From Skeletonema tropicum (Eukaryota; Bacillariophyta; Thalassiosirophyceae; Thalassiosirales; Thalassiosiraceae): DNA of 64,000 nucleotides. The stretch is taken from assembly GCA_037178625.1 (NCBI GenBank), contig CM074128.1, positions 2,604,001 to 2,668,000 on the forward strand, written 5' to 3'. Under the pieces are notes generated by a model, which was not told the origin of the DNA, searched no databases, and worked only from the letters and a program-made list of their open reading frames with translations. Positions 29,634 through 37,667 of the stretch are shown piece after piece. Position 1 is the stretch's first letter, and each line of letters starts with the position of its first letter. The translations under genes were made by a program, and so were the position numbers.

Positions 29634-31031
29634 ATGACTGAAATGATGAGAAGGAGAAGATCTGCCGATGTCATGAATGATGATGGCACAACTTCGGATC
29701 AGGCATCTGCTACGTTTGATGAAAGTTCAAGCAACATCATGACAGATGAATTTCCAGAATCAAATTCAACATATGAAAAAAAGAAAAAGTCCATAACCCG
29801 CTTCTATTTCGTGCACCTTACATTGGTAGCAAGTGTGTTGGTTCTAGGAATGACACACAATGTTGGAAACAAAAAATATATCCCAGTAAATGCAAAAGAG
29901 CTCATCAAACTTTTGCAAGCACAGACGAGTGATAGCAGCAACAGTATAGATCTCGACGATCAGTGGATGCATCAATGCAAAAAAGCATACGTCAATGTGC
30001 ATTCATCTTCTATTAATGACGAATTTGCTGCAATTTGTTGCCACGATAATGAGAATGATGCGACAATGCACAGTATATGCCATCCAAAACTACCTATTAT
30101 TGGGTTACCTACGCGACATTTACCATTTGCAAGACGATTGACTCGTTTGACTGAGGCTTGGGTATTGCCTCTACTACCCATTTTGATTCGGTTAGCATAT
30201 CAAGTGGTGTGCGCGCTACTGTCATGCTGCAAAAGGTATTGCAACAATAATCAACGTCCTACTTCTATTCAAAGAGAAGCAACATCGATTTCATATTCAT
30301 TATCTTCGTCTATTTCTCCCACATCGTCGACCACGTCTTTGGAGAAAATTGTAATTGACGATCCTTTGCCTACGAATAAAGTGAAAAATTGTGAATCAAG
30401 TCATACTACAATCCGAACAACACTGCTGCGTCTACTCTTCTACTTTGCACTGCTAAACTTTCGAGGATGGGGGTTGTACATTGGAGCTAATGCACTCGAA
30501 GATTATGTGTTTCTACCTTGGTTTACTGGAAACACGGTCACTTCCCCAATACGCATGAATTCACTGAGTGATATTGAGCACGATATACATTACAAAGAAG
30601 ATGACCAACGGCAATGTTGGTACGAAGATGCATTGAAGTCACATCACAAGTCATCAATGGAGTCTCAATCGGAATGTTACGGTCGACCGTTTGACTTTTC
30701 AGATCACGTGGTCCTCTTTTTGGCTCATTATCTTCCAATCTTTTTCATGGAAATGGTAATTTGCTATCGATTTCCGTTTTGGGAGAGAATGTCAGTGTTT
30801 TGGTATTCCATTCTTGCCATTCTCTTTTTGTACCTTCACCTATTGGTGCTGCACTCTACGTATCAAACTGCTGTGTACTATCACACACAAGGTGAAATCA
30901 TAGTCGGTTATGTAGTGAGCTTGTTCGTTCAACTACCGCTTTGTTACTTAATGTGCTCTGAAAAGTGTACAAGTTTGAAGGGAATGATTGGAATACAAGA
31001 AGCTAGTGTTGTAGAGGAGAAGAGCGATTAG
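29634..31031 (+). CDS. FIT2-like fat storage-inducing membrane protein
   Basis: A 465-residue membrane protein with about six spans. Two conserved FIT family regions are seen: SECYGRPFDFSDHVVLFLAHY (family: W-x-G-FDISGH) and the last loop-TM STYQTAVYYHTQGEIIVGYVV (family: YFHT-x-x-E-K-x-x-G). The two His residues of these motifs are the proposed catalytic pair of this ER lipid-diphosphatase-like family, which supports lipid droplet formation and ER membrane shape. The N-terminal 50 residues are polar; a Ser-rich loop splits TM3 and TM4. The family's SGH reads SDH here, and the protein is longer than animal FIT2 (262), so the call is moderate. The DNA transposon lies 100 bp upstream of ATG 29634. 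Confidence 0.55.
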   Translation: MTEMMRRRRSADVMNDDGTTSDQASATFDESSSNIMTDEFPESNSTYEKKKKSITRFYFVHLTLVASVLVLGMTHNVGNKKYIPVNAKELIKLLQAQTSDSSNSIDLDDQWMHQCKKAYVNVHSSSINDEFAAICCHDNENDATMHSICHPKLPIIGLPTRHLPFARRLTRLTEAWVLPLLPILIRLAYQVVCALLSCCKRYCNNNQRPTSIQREATSISYSLSSSISPTSSTTSLEKIVIDDPLPTNKVKNCESSHTTIRTTLLRLLFYFALLNFRGWGLYIGANALEDYVFLPWFTGNTVTSPIRMNSLSDIEHDIHYKEDDQRQCWYEDALKSHHKSSMESQSECYGRPFDFSDHVVLFLAHYLPIFFMEMVICYRFPFWERMSVFWYSILAILFLYLHLLVLHSTYQTAVYYHTQGEIIVGYVVSLFVQLPLCYLMCSEKCTSLKGMIGIQEASVVEEKSD

Positions 31032-31096
31032 AATGATGGTGCTCTGCTGATAAAAGTAAGATCTAAAGTTGTTGTTGTTGTTGTGTTTCCACTCTT

Positions 31097-32128
31097 CTAT
31101 GATAAATCTACTTCAAGTGTTCGGTAAGCCAATTCGATGTCTCTTTCAATGTCAATCCATTTACTACTCCCTTTCGGCACGCCACCTTCTGTCAGTGATC
31201 GTTCCGCCTCTTCTACCACTCGCATCAATCCATCGTCTTCCATCAGCCCTAACTGTGTTGCTCTGGCTGCAGCCCCAACATATGTTCTAAAAAAGACTAG
31301 TGGTCTTCCATTGATCAATTTTGGAGAAGGTATTGGAATGCCCGATGGTGGATAGGAAGACGGAGGGTCTGAAGAGACAACGTGAAGAAACACCGCCTTG
31401 ACAACTTCTGGGTACTCTCGAAGCATCGTTTCGCCTGCTTCTTGGTCCAGTTCTCCCGTGTCTCCAACATAAACATACTGAAGTATCTGTCCAGTAGGAT
31501 CCTGCTCAATTAATCTCTCAAAGTTGTTGAATTTCCTCAATCCCTTCCTATCTTGAATAATCCATTCCGACACAGACCCATATAACACTGGGCCTATACC
31601 CCATTCTTTCGTCGGATTCACTTCAGACAGTTCACCAGTTCTGCGTAATGCCTTTGCCAACTTTGACCCATCTTTAATTTCGAGCGCTGCCTTGAACTCT
31701 TCAGCACGAGCCGTCAACACGGCAACTTTTGGTGGTGATAATTGCAATGAAAAGGCTGAATCTTTCTCATAGAAATTGTCATCGAAGTATCGTTGATTGA
31801 TCGTCACAGGATGTAGACTCAGCTCCCACATGAACTGGAATACACCGGGATAGAAATCACCACGTTCATATTGGACATCGATTCCTCCTAGGGTAACGCC
31901 TGCGACTTGGACGCCACCACTCGACTTTAATGTGTCATCGATGTCACTGACTACTTGTGTCAATGGATATGTCAGTAACTTTGGAGTTGAGGAAGATGAG
32001 GAGCCAGTGGTGGTCGCTGCAGTTGAAGTACGTAGAGGTGCTTTGTTGGTGCTGCTAAATGCAGCTGCGCTCTCCAGGCAACAGAAGAGCACCGTGAGAG
32101 ATGATAGTAACGAGTAGCATGCCATCAT
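31097..32128 (-). CDS. Plastid-targeted APP1-like HAD phosphatase (DUF2183)
   Basis: A 343-residue protein. The N-terminus MMACYSLLSSLTVLFCCLE is a signal peptide ending AAAF, the plastid-targeting motif with Phe after cleavage. The catalytic domain begins VVSDIDDTLKSSGGV (about 59-73), the HAD motif with both Asp residues, and ends with YVYVGDTGELDQEAGE (about 221-235), the motif IV of the APP1 group (GD-x-GE-x-D). APP1 enzymes dephosphorylate phosphatidate in yeast. Residues between the motifs match only loosely, and substrate in the plastid is a guess. The insert and C-terminal helix (RVVEEAERSLTEGG) are longer than I expect. The start has two adjacent ATGs, 32128 and 32125. Confidence 0.7.
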   Translation of the reverse strand: MMACYSLLSSLTVLFCCLESAAAFSSTNKAPLRTSTAATTTGSSSSSTPKLLTYPLTQVVSDIDDTLKSSGGVQVAGVTLGGIDVQYERGDFYPGVFQFMWELSLHPVTINQRYFDDNFYEKDSAFSLQLSPPKVAVLTARAEEFKAALEIKDGSKLAKALRRTGELSEVNPTKEWGIGPVLYGSVSEWIIQDRKGLRKFNNFERLIEQDPTGQILQYVYVGDTGELDQEAGETMLREYPEVVKAVFLHVVSSDPPSSYPPSGIPIPSPKLINGRPLVFFRTYVGAAARATQLGLMEDDGLMRVVEEAERSLTEGGVPKGSSKWIDIERDIELAYRTLEVDLS

Positions 32129-32474
32129 CAGTCAAGAAGCAAGGGCAATAGCAATAGAGGGAAGGAAAGGAAGAGCTTTGATTTGCATGAGCTGAAGCCT
32201 GAGCTGAAGGTGATGAAGGTTGAAGGCAACATTATTTTGAAGAGGGGGCCTAAGTTTTTTTGGTTTTTCAGGGGGCATATCTTACGAAAAGGGTCGCCCG
32301 CTCTAAGAAATCGTTACGGATAGGCGGACGGTTCCAGCCCAGTGACAGAACTAACGCCCGCTAAACTAAAAACGTAGCCCGCAGCTCCTGTGGCCCTTTG
32401 ACAGCAGATCAGCAACATGCAACAGCATGCAACTCCGAACTGCAACGCAGTACGCAGTCAGCAGATGAAAGAAG
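32129..32474. promoter_or_regulatory. Divergent intergenic region, APP1-like / LRR protein
   Basis: 346 bp between divergent starts. It includes a CGCCCGCT-containing stretch repeated at 32293 (gtcgcccgctc) and 32354 (acgcccgcta). No gene. Confidence 0.3.
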
Positions 32475-33674
32475 ATGGAGGAATGGGTTTCGGTTTCCGT
32501 CAGCCTTGTACTTGATCAAGAAGGGAGGCCTTTCCGACAAACACGCCGTTGGACAGAGGCTGCCAACATGCATATCAAAGTGGAGGAAGCGAAGCCGCCA
32601 CCGACGCTACTAGAGAGAATAGAGCAAAATGATCCAACCTTAAAGGAGCTTGCTGGATTCGGTGGGTATAGTTGCCACAGAATTGCAACTGCATTACGCA
32701 AAAATTCAACAATAACATCTTTCAAGCTTTCCAGTTGCGAATTAGGAAGTGACAGGGACGACGGCTGCGTACATCTGATGCAAGCCCTTATTGCGAGGCG
32801 GTCAAGCTTGAAACGAATTTCTCTAGCTAGAAACTCTATTGGCTTGAACGGAGCTGTTGCCGTTGCAAGTTTTATCCGTGCTTCTCAACATGATTCCTCA
32901 ATATATCATTCCATAAGATTAGATCTTTTGCAAAATTGTTTTGGAGATGAGGGGTCAAGACTTATAGCAGATGCCATCGCAGATGGAACAAAGCAAGATA
33001 AAACACAAACGATTGTCGATATTGGGTTAGAGAAAAATAGGATAGGGAATGATGGACTGCTGCACTTATCAAATATGCTTTATGGAAATAATACATTGCA
33101 GACATTACGATTAGGAAAGAATGACATCACTTTTGAAGGTGTGCTGAGAAGTCTCGTGCCTGCTCTAAAAGAGAATACGACTCTTCGAGTGCTTGACCTC
33201 TCAGGTAATCGTCAGATTGGAGATCTTGGAGCTGCTGCATTAGCCGACGCTTTAAGCTTCAATCAGACACTTGAGACCATGATCTTGACTAAGTGTTCGA
33301 TAACTGAGAAGGGTGCGATGAGATTACTGGAAGCCTTGTACAATTGCACATCGCCAATGGCAGTTCTAGAGAAAAGCAATCACGCTCTTCGAGAACTAAT
33401 TGTGTGTCAAAACCCAATATTGTCCACTTCTTTCGTTGGACATAAGACATATCTCCGCGATGCTATCAATTGGAACCAACAAGGCATTGCAAGTTCACGA
33501 ATTTATAAGTTAAATAATTTCCTGATGTCGTGTGAGGGACCACGATATGTGCATTCGACTTGCATACCAATCGAATTGATTCCGAAGCTGTTGTATAAAA
33601 TCTGGAGGATTGAGAGGTCTATTGATGCTGTGTATTCTTACATTCGTGGTATGCCAGAAATTGTGGAGACTTGA
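32475..33674 (+). CDS. Leucine-rich repeat protein (ribonuclease inhibitor type)
   Basis: A 399-residue protein with RI-type LRRs of about 28 residues, visible as SLKRISLARNSIGLNGAVAVA, SIRLDLLQNCFGDEGSRLIADA, TIVDIGLEKNRIGNDGLLHLSN, TLQTLRLGKNDITFEGVLRSL, TLRVLDLSGNRQIGDLGAAAL, and TLETMILTKCSITEKGAMRLL. Such proteins bind other proteins; the partner is unknown. The C-terminal 60 residues (IPKLLYKIWRIERSIDAVYS) are outside the repeats and look like a helical cap often seen at the end of diatom LRR proteins. ATG 32475 is the first; Met32 at 32568 is an alternative. Confidence 0.8.
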   Translation: MEEWVSVSVSLVLDQEGRPFRQTRRWTEAANMHIKVEEAKPPPTLLERIEQNDPTLKELAGFGGYSCHRIATALRKNSTITSFKLSSCELGSDRDDGCVHLMQALIARRSSLKRISLARNSIGLNGAVAVASFIRASQHDSSIYHSIRLDLLQNCFGDEGSRLIADAIADGTKQDKTQTIVDIGLEKNRIGNDGLLHLSNMLYGNNTLQTLRLGKNDITFEGVLRSLVPALKENTTLRVLDLSGNRQIGDLGAAALADALSFNQTLETMILTKCSITEKGAMRLLEALYNCTSPMAVLEKSNHALRELIVCQNPILSTSFVGHKTYLRDAINWNQQGIASSRIYKLNNFLMSCEGPRYVHSTCIPIELIPKLLYKIWRIERSIDAVYSYIRGMPEIVET

Positions 33675-33746
33675 GCTGTTGTACATCTGATTGGAACATA
33701 ATAATAGACCTAACGTACTAATCTATTTTTTATTCGCACACTTTTT

Positions 33747-35411
33747 CTATTCTGTCATCTCATTATCGCTCGGTTCATCATCGCTTGATTCATCCATTCC
33801 GTCTTCTCTATCATTAGGATGACGCTGAGATGGGTGTGTTCTATTCATAATTCCCATCACTTCTGCAGCGACACTTTGATTCATTTCTTGTACATCTATT
33901 TCATCTTCTGTATCCATCTCTGCTGCTAGAGCCATTCCTGCTTCTCCTGCGCCCATTAGTGCAGCTAGCACGTTTTGATCGGCTTCCGATGAAATGTTTG
34001 CATCTGCGGTGATTTCATCAGGTGGACCCAAGTAATCAGCCGCTTCTTGGCCAACTAACACGGTTCTCTCAATCGTTGTGTTAAAGCTAGTGCATTTAAG
34101 ACATTGCACTCCAAGAAAGTGCCAACGTTGCCTCAACCCTTTCTCTTCGCAATCGTTGCAGAGTATATCCACAACTCTCGCCATATCTGCAGGGACAGGC
34201 TGGAGAGCAATTCCGAGCGCCATTGCACTCCACGTTGGTTCCATTTGATCATGCGTCTCTGCAGTCTTTTTGCAGATGGGACACCGCGTGTCATGCGATG
34301 TAAGATCGCGAAAGCAGTCCCAGTGAATTGCATGTCCACAGGGCATTTCGTGACTTGCCTTTCTACTCGAGAACAAATCCTCCTGGCACACTGGACAATT
34401 GGACATGTACTTGCCCGATTTGCAATTGTGGTCGTCAAATAATAAGGCATCTATGCACATACCGCATTCGTCACAGTGTGTAAAATTTTCTCTGCCACCT
34501 ACTCGACAAAATCCACATTTGAGGCAATGATAGGGATCTTCGGCATCAGACATCCACAGGTTGCATGTTGAGCAGTGATAAGAACCGAACCGGATCCCGC
34601 AACCGATGCAATTGTTTGTTTTACTAGATTGCCTCGTGAAGCACTCGCGGCAAATCACTTCTTTCACTTTAAATCGGTCAATGGTGTGATGAGTCTCTTC
34701 CTCTGCAAAATTTGGAGGCAACGAGGCACTCCGATGGAGGACTGCTGGTTGAGTTGATTGAGAAGCAGATGCTGCTACAGGTACGCACTGCTCCCCCGCT
34801 CCTCCATTATTATTTTGAAACTGTAACAAGAATGGTGGAGGTAGATTCGGGAACTCATCGTGACAGATTCGACATCCAAACACCATCCCACAACAAGGGG
34901 ATACCATTGAACAATTTCTTTCATAGTGACCACATTGGGGACGAGATTGCTCCAGTTTACGGGAGAGCTCTTCATCATAATCATTCTTCATATCCATGTT
35001 GGAAAAGCCCGCGGTGAATGAGTCACGCAGACTTGCCCTACGCTTACTTGATTTTTCACTGTCTCTTCGTTTCGGTCGCTTCCCTCCTGCTGCAGATGCC
35101 GCAGCCACAGCATCGATGGCATCATCATCCTCTCCTCCTTCATCTTCCTCCTCTTCAGAAGAATCCACAAACGCGGCTGCAGCTGCTGCTGCGGCCGCAA
35201 CCATGCCACCACCATTGTCGTGGTTTGTATGGGAAGAGCGCCTCCTCCCATCCATGAGACTCTGGATTGATTTTCGGCGTTCTTGCTCTGTTAGATTCGG
35301 ATCTTTCATGATTGCTTGGATCGATGCACGCCGATCCTGCGCCTCCTTTGGGGTCATGCTGTTGCGGTGTTTAGGCGCCGTTCCATTGTTACTACGTTCG
35401 GATGTGTCCAT
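33747..35411 (-). CDS. RCHY1: CHY zinc finger and RING E3 ubiquitin ligase (RCHY1/PIRH2 type)
   Basis: A 554-residue protein with the full RCHY1 domain order in its C-terminal half: CHY zinc finger (CGHYERNCSMVSPCCGMVFGC-type), CTCHY finger (ICRECFTRQSSKTNNC, then YHCSTCNLWMSD, YHCLKCGFCRVGG), RING (NCPVCQEDLF, then PCGHAIHWDCF, then CPICKK) and a zinc ribbon (NDCEEKGLRQ, LKCTSFNT). The N-terminal 190 residues are a low-complexity extension with a poly-Ala run and an acidic run not found in animal RCHY1. The RING should recruit an E2 and ubiquitinate substrates. The frame extends to GTG 35504, but ATG 35411 is the first Met. A 50-residue loop interrupts the CHY part. Confidence 0.87.
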   Translation of the reverse strand: MDTSERSNNGTAPKHRNSMTPKEAQDRRASIQAIMKDPNLTEQERRKSIQSLMDGRRRSSHTNHDNGGGMVAAAAAAAAAFVDSSEEEEDEGGEDDDAIDAVAAASAAGGKRPKRRDSEKSSKRRASLRDSFTAGFSNMDMKNDYDEELSRKLEQSRPQCGHYERNCSMVSPCCGMVFGCRICHDEFPNLPPPFLLQFQNNNGGAGEQCVPVAASASQSTQPAVLHRSASLPPNFAEEETHHTIDRFKVKEVICRECFTRQSSKTNNCIGCGIRFGSYHCSTCNLWMSDAEDPYHCLKCGFCRVGGRENFTHCDECGMCIDALLFDDHNCKSGKYMSNCPVCQEDLFSSRKASHEMPCGHAIHWDCFRDLTSHDTRCPICKKTAETHDQMEPTWSAMALGIALQPVPADMARVVDILCNDCEEKGLRQRWHFLGVQCLKCTSFNTTIERTVLVGQEAADYLGPPDEITADANISSEADQNVLAALMGAGEAGMALAAEMDTEDEIDVQEMNQSVAAEVMGIMNRTHPSQRHPNDREDGMDESSDDEPSDNEMTE

Positions 35412-36142
35412 GTTGAAATCAAGATTTTGTTGTGTAGATCCTCGTGTAGATGAAAAAATTTTGGATTTCAGGGGACGAGGACTAAACGAACAGCTGCCCA
35501 CCACCGCAGTGATATGCTTCCACTTCGATCAGCAAAGAAAGGACTGATGACTGTTCGATAATTCTTCGTTGCAATACTGCATAAGTGGAAGTATGTACTC
35601 AAGATCTCCTCGGGGCTTCGGATTGAACTTGTGGGAAATGACAACGCGACAACAACAGCCCCATCCATGATCTTGAATCATGAGTGCAAGAAGCGAAGTG
35701 TGCTTGCGTTGTGTTTTGCGTTGCGTTGCCGTTTTAATAAGGACTCCTCGTCTACTGGGAGCATACCAATGCTCTCTCCACACTACTGTTACCATCTCAC
35801 CATGATGCTCTTACCTCGTGCTATCCCTCTGTATAATTGTTATTATAACGTGTACAACAGTATTGCAACTACATAATCATCACCGTAGTAACACCCATAT
35901 TAACGTAGTGTGAGAATCGAATCGTTGCGTTCTTCGCGTTGGAGGAGCTTTCATGCACAGCTTTCTTGAGTCGGCAAGCTGTTGCAGCTGGCAGTCCTTT
36001 GTGTAGAAAGCATATATATGCTCATTCAAAATTCTAAAGGGGTTTCAAAAGCTGGAGTTGTGAGCAATGAGGCTGCGTTGTGACCAACAATCGATCAGTC
36101 ACTACAGCAAATAAGCACCAGGAGAGTATATCTATATCTAGT
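35412..36142. promoter_or_regulatory. Divergent intergenic region, RCHY1-like / SFSWAP-like
   Basis: 731 bp between divergent starts. I see an AT-rich stretch near 35836-35880 and no gene. The SFSWAP-like frame is open from 36080 (GTG), so part may be 5' coding if an upstream exon exists. Confidence 0.35.
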
Positions 36143-37189
36143 ATGTATCATGTAGCAAAACGTCGCAGGACCAACGTAAGCGCACCTATAGCATCGTTTG
36201 ATCTCACGGTTACTGGACAAGATTGTAGAGTCCAACAAACAAAACATTTATCATTTCAAGACGCTGGTCACTTGATTCAACTTTCTTGCAATATCAGCAG
36301 CAGCAACAGCTGGAATGATGCTGCAGATGGGATAGATGAGGGCGACGATGGCAGCCATTATACAAGAGAACAACCATTGCATTTGCTAGTGGATAGGCAT
36401 GATGCTCGTACATTGATGGATGAGCTTTCCTTTCAGCAACTGTGTCATCAACGCTTAGGCCCATCGTTCAATGCTGATGGAGTAATTAATAAAGCTTCAT
36501 CCGGTTGCCATCAACGAGGTAAGTTCGAAGAAGAAGGTTCTCGAGATGAAATAGATCAACGCAACTTTGAACGATTTGGAATGCTTCCTGCCGAGTATGA
36601 AGCATGCACTACCATAGGTAAACCTGACGACGACGAGAATGGAAAACAAGATGGTTCGTCTGGAGGTGATCAAGAAGTTAACGATGAACCATTTGAGCCA
36701 ACTGAAGAGCAAAGAAGGGGTATACCAAATGGTATGATATTGCCAAGAACCATGAGACAGCACAACATTATCGAGTTGACTGCCGCTCGTGTTGCAAACA
36801 ACCATCAGCTAGAAATAATTTTGAAGCTGAAACAGTCGAACAACACTCAGTTGTCTTTCATCAATCCAACAGATGATTTACATCCATATTATCTCCATCT
36901 GAAAGACAAATGTGACAGCAAAACTCAAGCTTCCGACGAGGTAAATTCAATTGTTAGTGAAAGGAAAAGTGGAGGGCTGACCTCATTACTTGCGGGATAC
37001 GAATCATCGAGTAGTGATGATGAGGACACTCAAAAAGAGGTGGCAGAATTGAAAGGTTGTGTTGAGTCCACCACTTCGACACCACGGGAGCGAACGAGTG
37101 ATGAACAGATACTCAAGAATGGAAGATTAGAACGTCTACGTCAATGGAAGGAATCAAAGAACCTCCCGGCCACTAATGATAATAAATAA
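36143..37189 (+). CDS. SFSWAP: SWAP (Surp) domain splicing factor, SFSWAP-like
   Basis: A protein of about 348 residues. The N-terminal part contains the DRY-type motif LLVDRHDARTLMDELS (about 85-100), which with a following Glu-rich, Tyr-containing stretch (FGMLPAEYEA) matches the DRY_EERY domain. The Surp module follows: GMILPRTMRQHNIIELTAARV, then LEIILKLKQSNNTQLSFINPTDDLHPYYLHLKD (about 220-280). The C-terminal LTSLLAGYESSSSDDE is also found in SFSWAP proteins. This pair of domains is found in SFSWAP, an RNA-binding regulator of alternative splicing. The animal protein has a second Surp and an RS tail, both absent. The frame opens at GTG 36080; ATG 36143 is the first Met, and an upstream exon is possible. 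Confidence 0.75.
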   Translation: MYHVAKRRRTNVSAPIASFDLTVTGQDCRVQQTKHLSFQDAGHLIQLSCNISSSNSWNDAADGIDEGDDGSHYTREQPLHLLVDRHDARTLMDELSFQQLCHQRLGPSFNADGVINKASSGCHQRGKFEEEGSRDEIDQRNFERFGMLPAEYEACTTIGKPDDDENGKQDGSSGGDQEVNDEPFEPTEEQRRGIPNGMILPRTMRQHNIIELTAARVANNHQLEIILKLKQSNNTQLSFINPTDDLHPYYLHLKDKCDSKTQASDEVNSIVSERKSGGLTSLLAGYESSSSDDEDTQKEVAELKGCVESTTSTPRERTSDEQILKNGRLERLRQWKESKNLPATNDNK

Positions 37190-37667
37190 TCAATCACATT
37201 CACATCCTCTCTAAAAAAGGATTAGCTTTTAATTCTACTGGTGCTGTTACTTCCATTAGCATTTTCTGCCAAGGTCCAGTCTCAAGTAAGGTCTGATCAG
37301 TCGAATATCGGTGCAGTCAAGGGGGTGTCAAGTTGACAAAGTCTTTGCTTGGTCAAGTTGAGACCCATGTGCCTCTTGTGCCTCTTCGAGCAAAATGTGT
37401 TGACTTACATCTTAATAACGCAATGCATTTTACTCGAGTGCATCTCTCTGCTAGCTCGGAGTATTCAAATTGTTGATGAAGCTTGCTTTGACTTTGAAGT
37501 CGTGCTTCTTCGTTTTTCGTTCTTCGTGTGAAAACAGGCAACAGCTACCACGGAGTTGCTGTTGGCTCTTTTCACAGGAATCCCACCCAAATAATTTATT
37601 TGGCGTGGTCAAAAACGCATTGAAGGTGTGTGTTGAAGAGTCTTGCCGTGACGACAGGTCTCTTCCT
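37190..37667. other. Intergenic, convergent 3' ends
   Basis: 478 bp between the stops of the SFSWAP-like and importin beta genes. Contains short repeated gtcaagttga words at 37326 and 37353; no gene. Confidence 0.4.
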
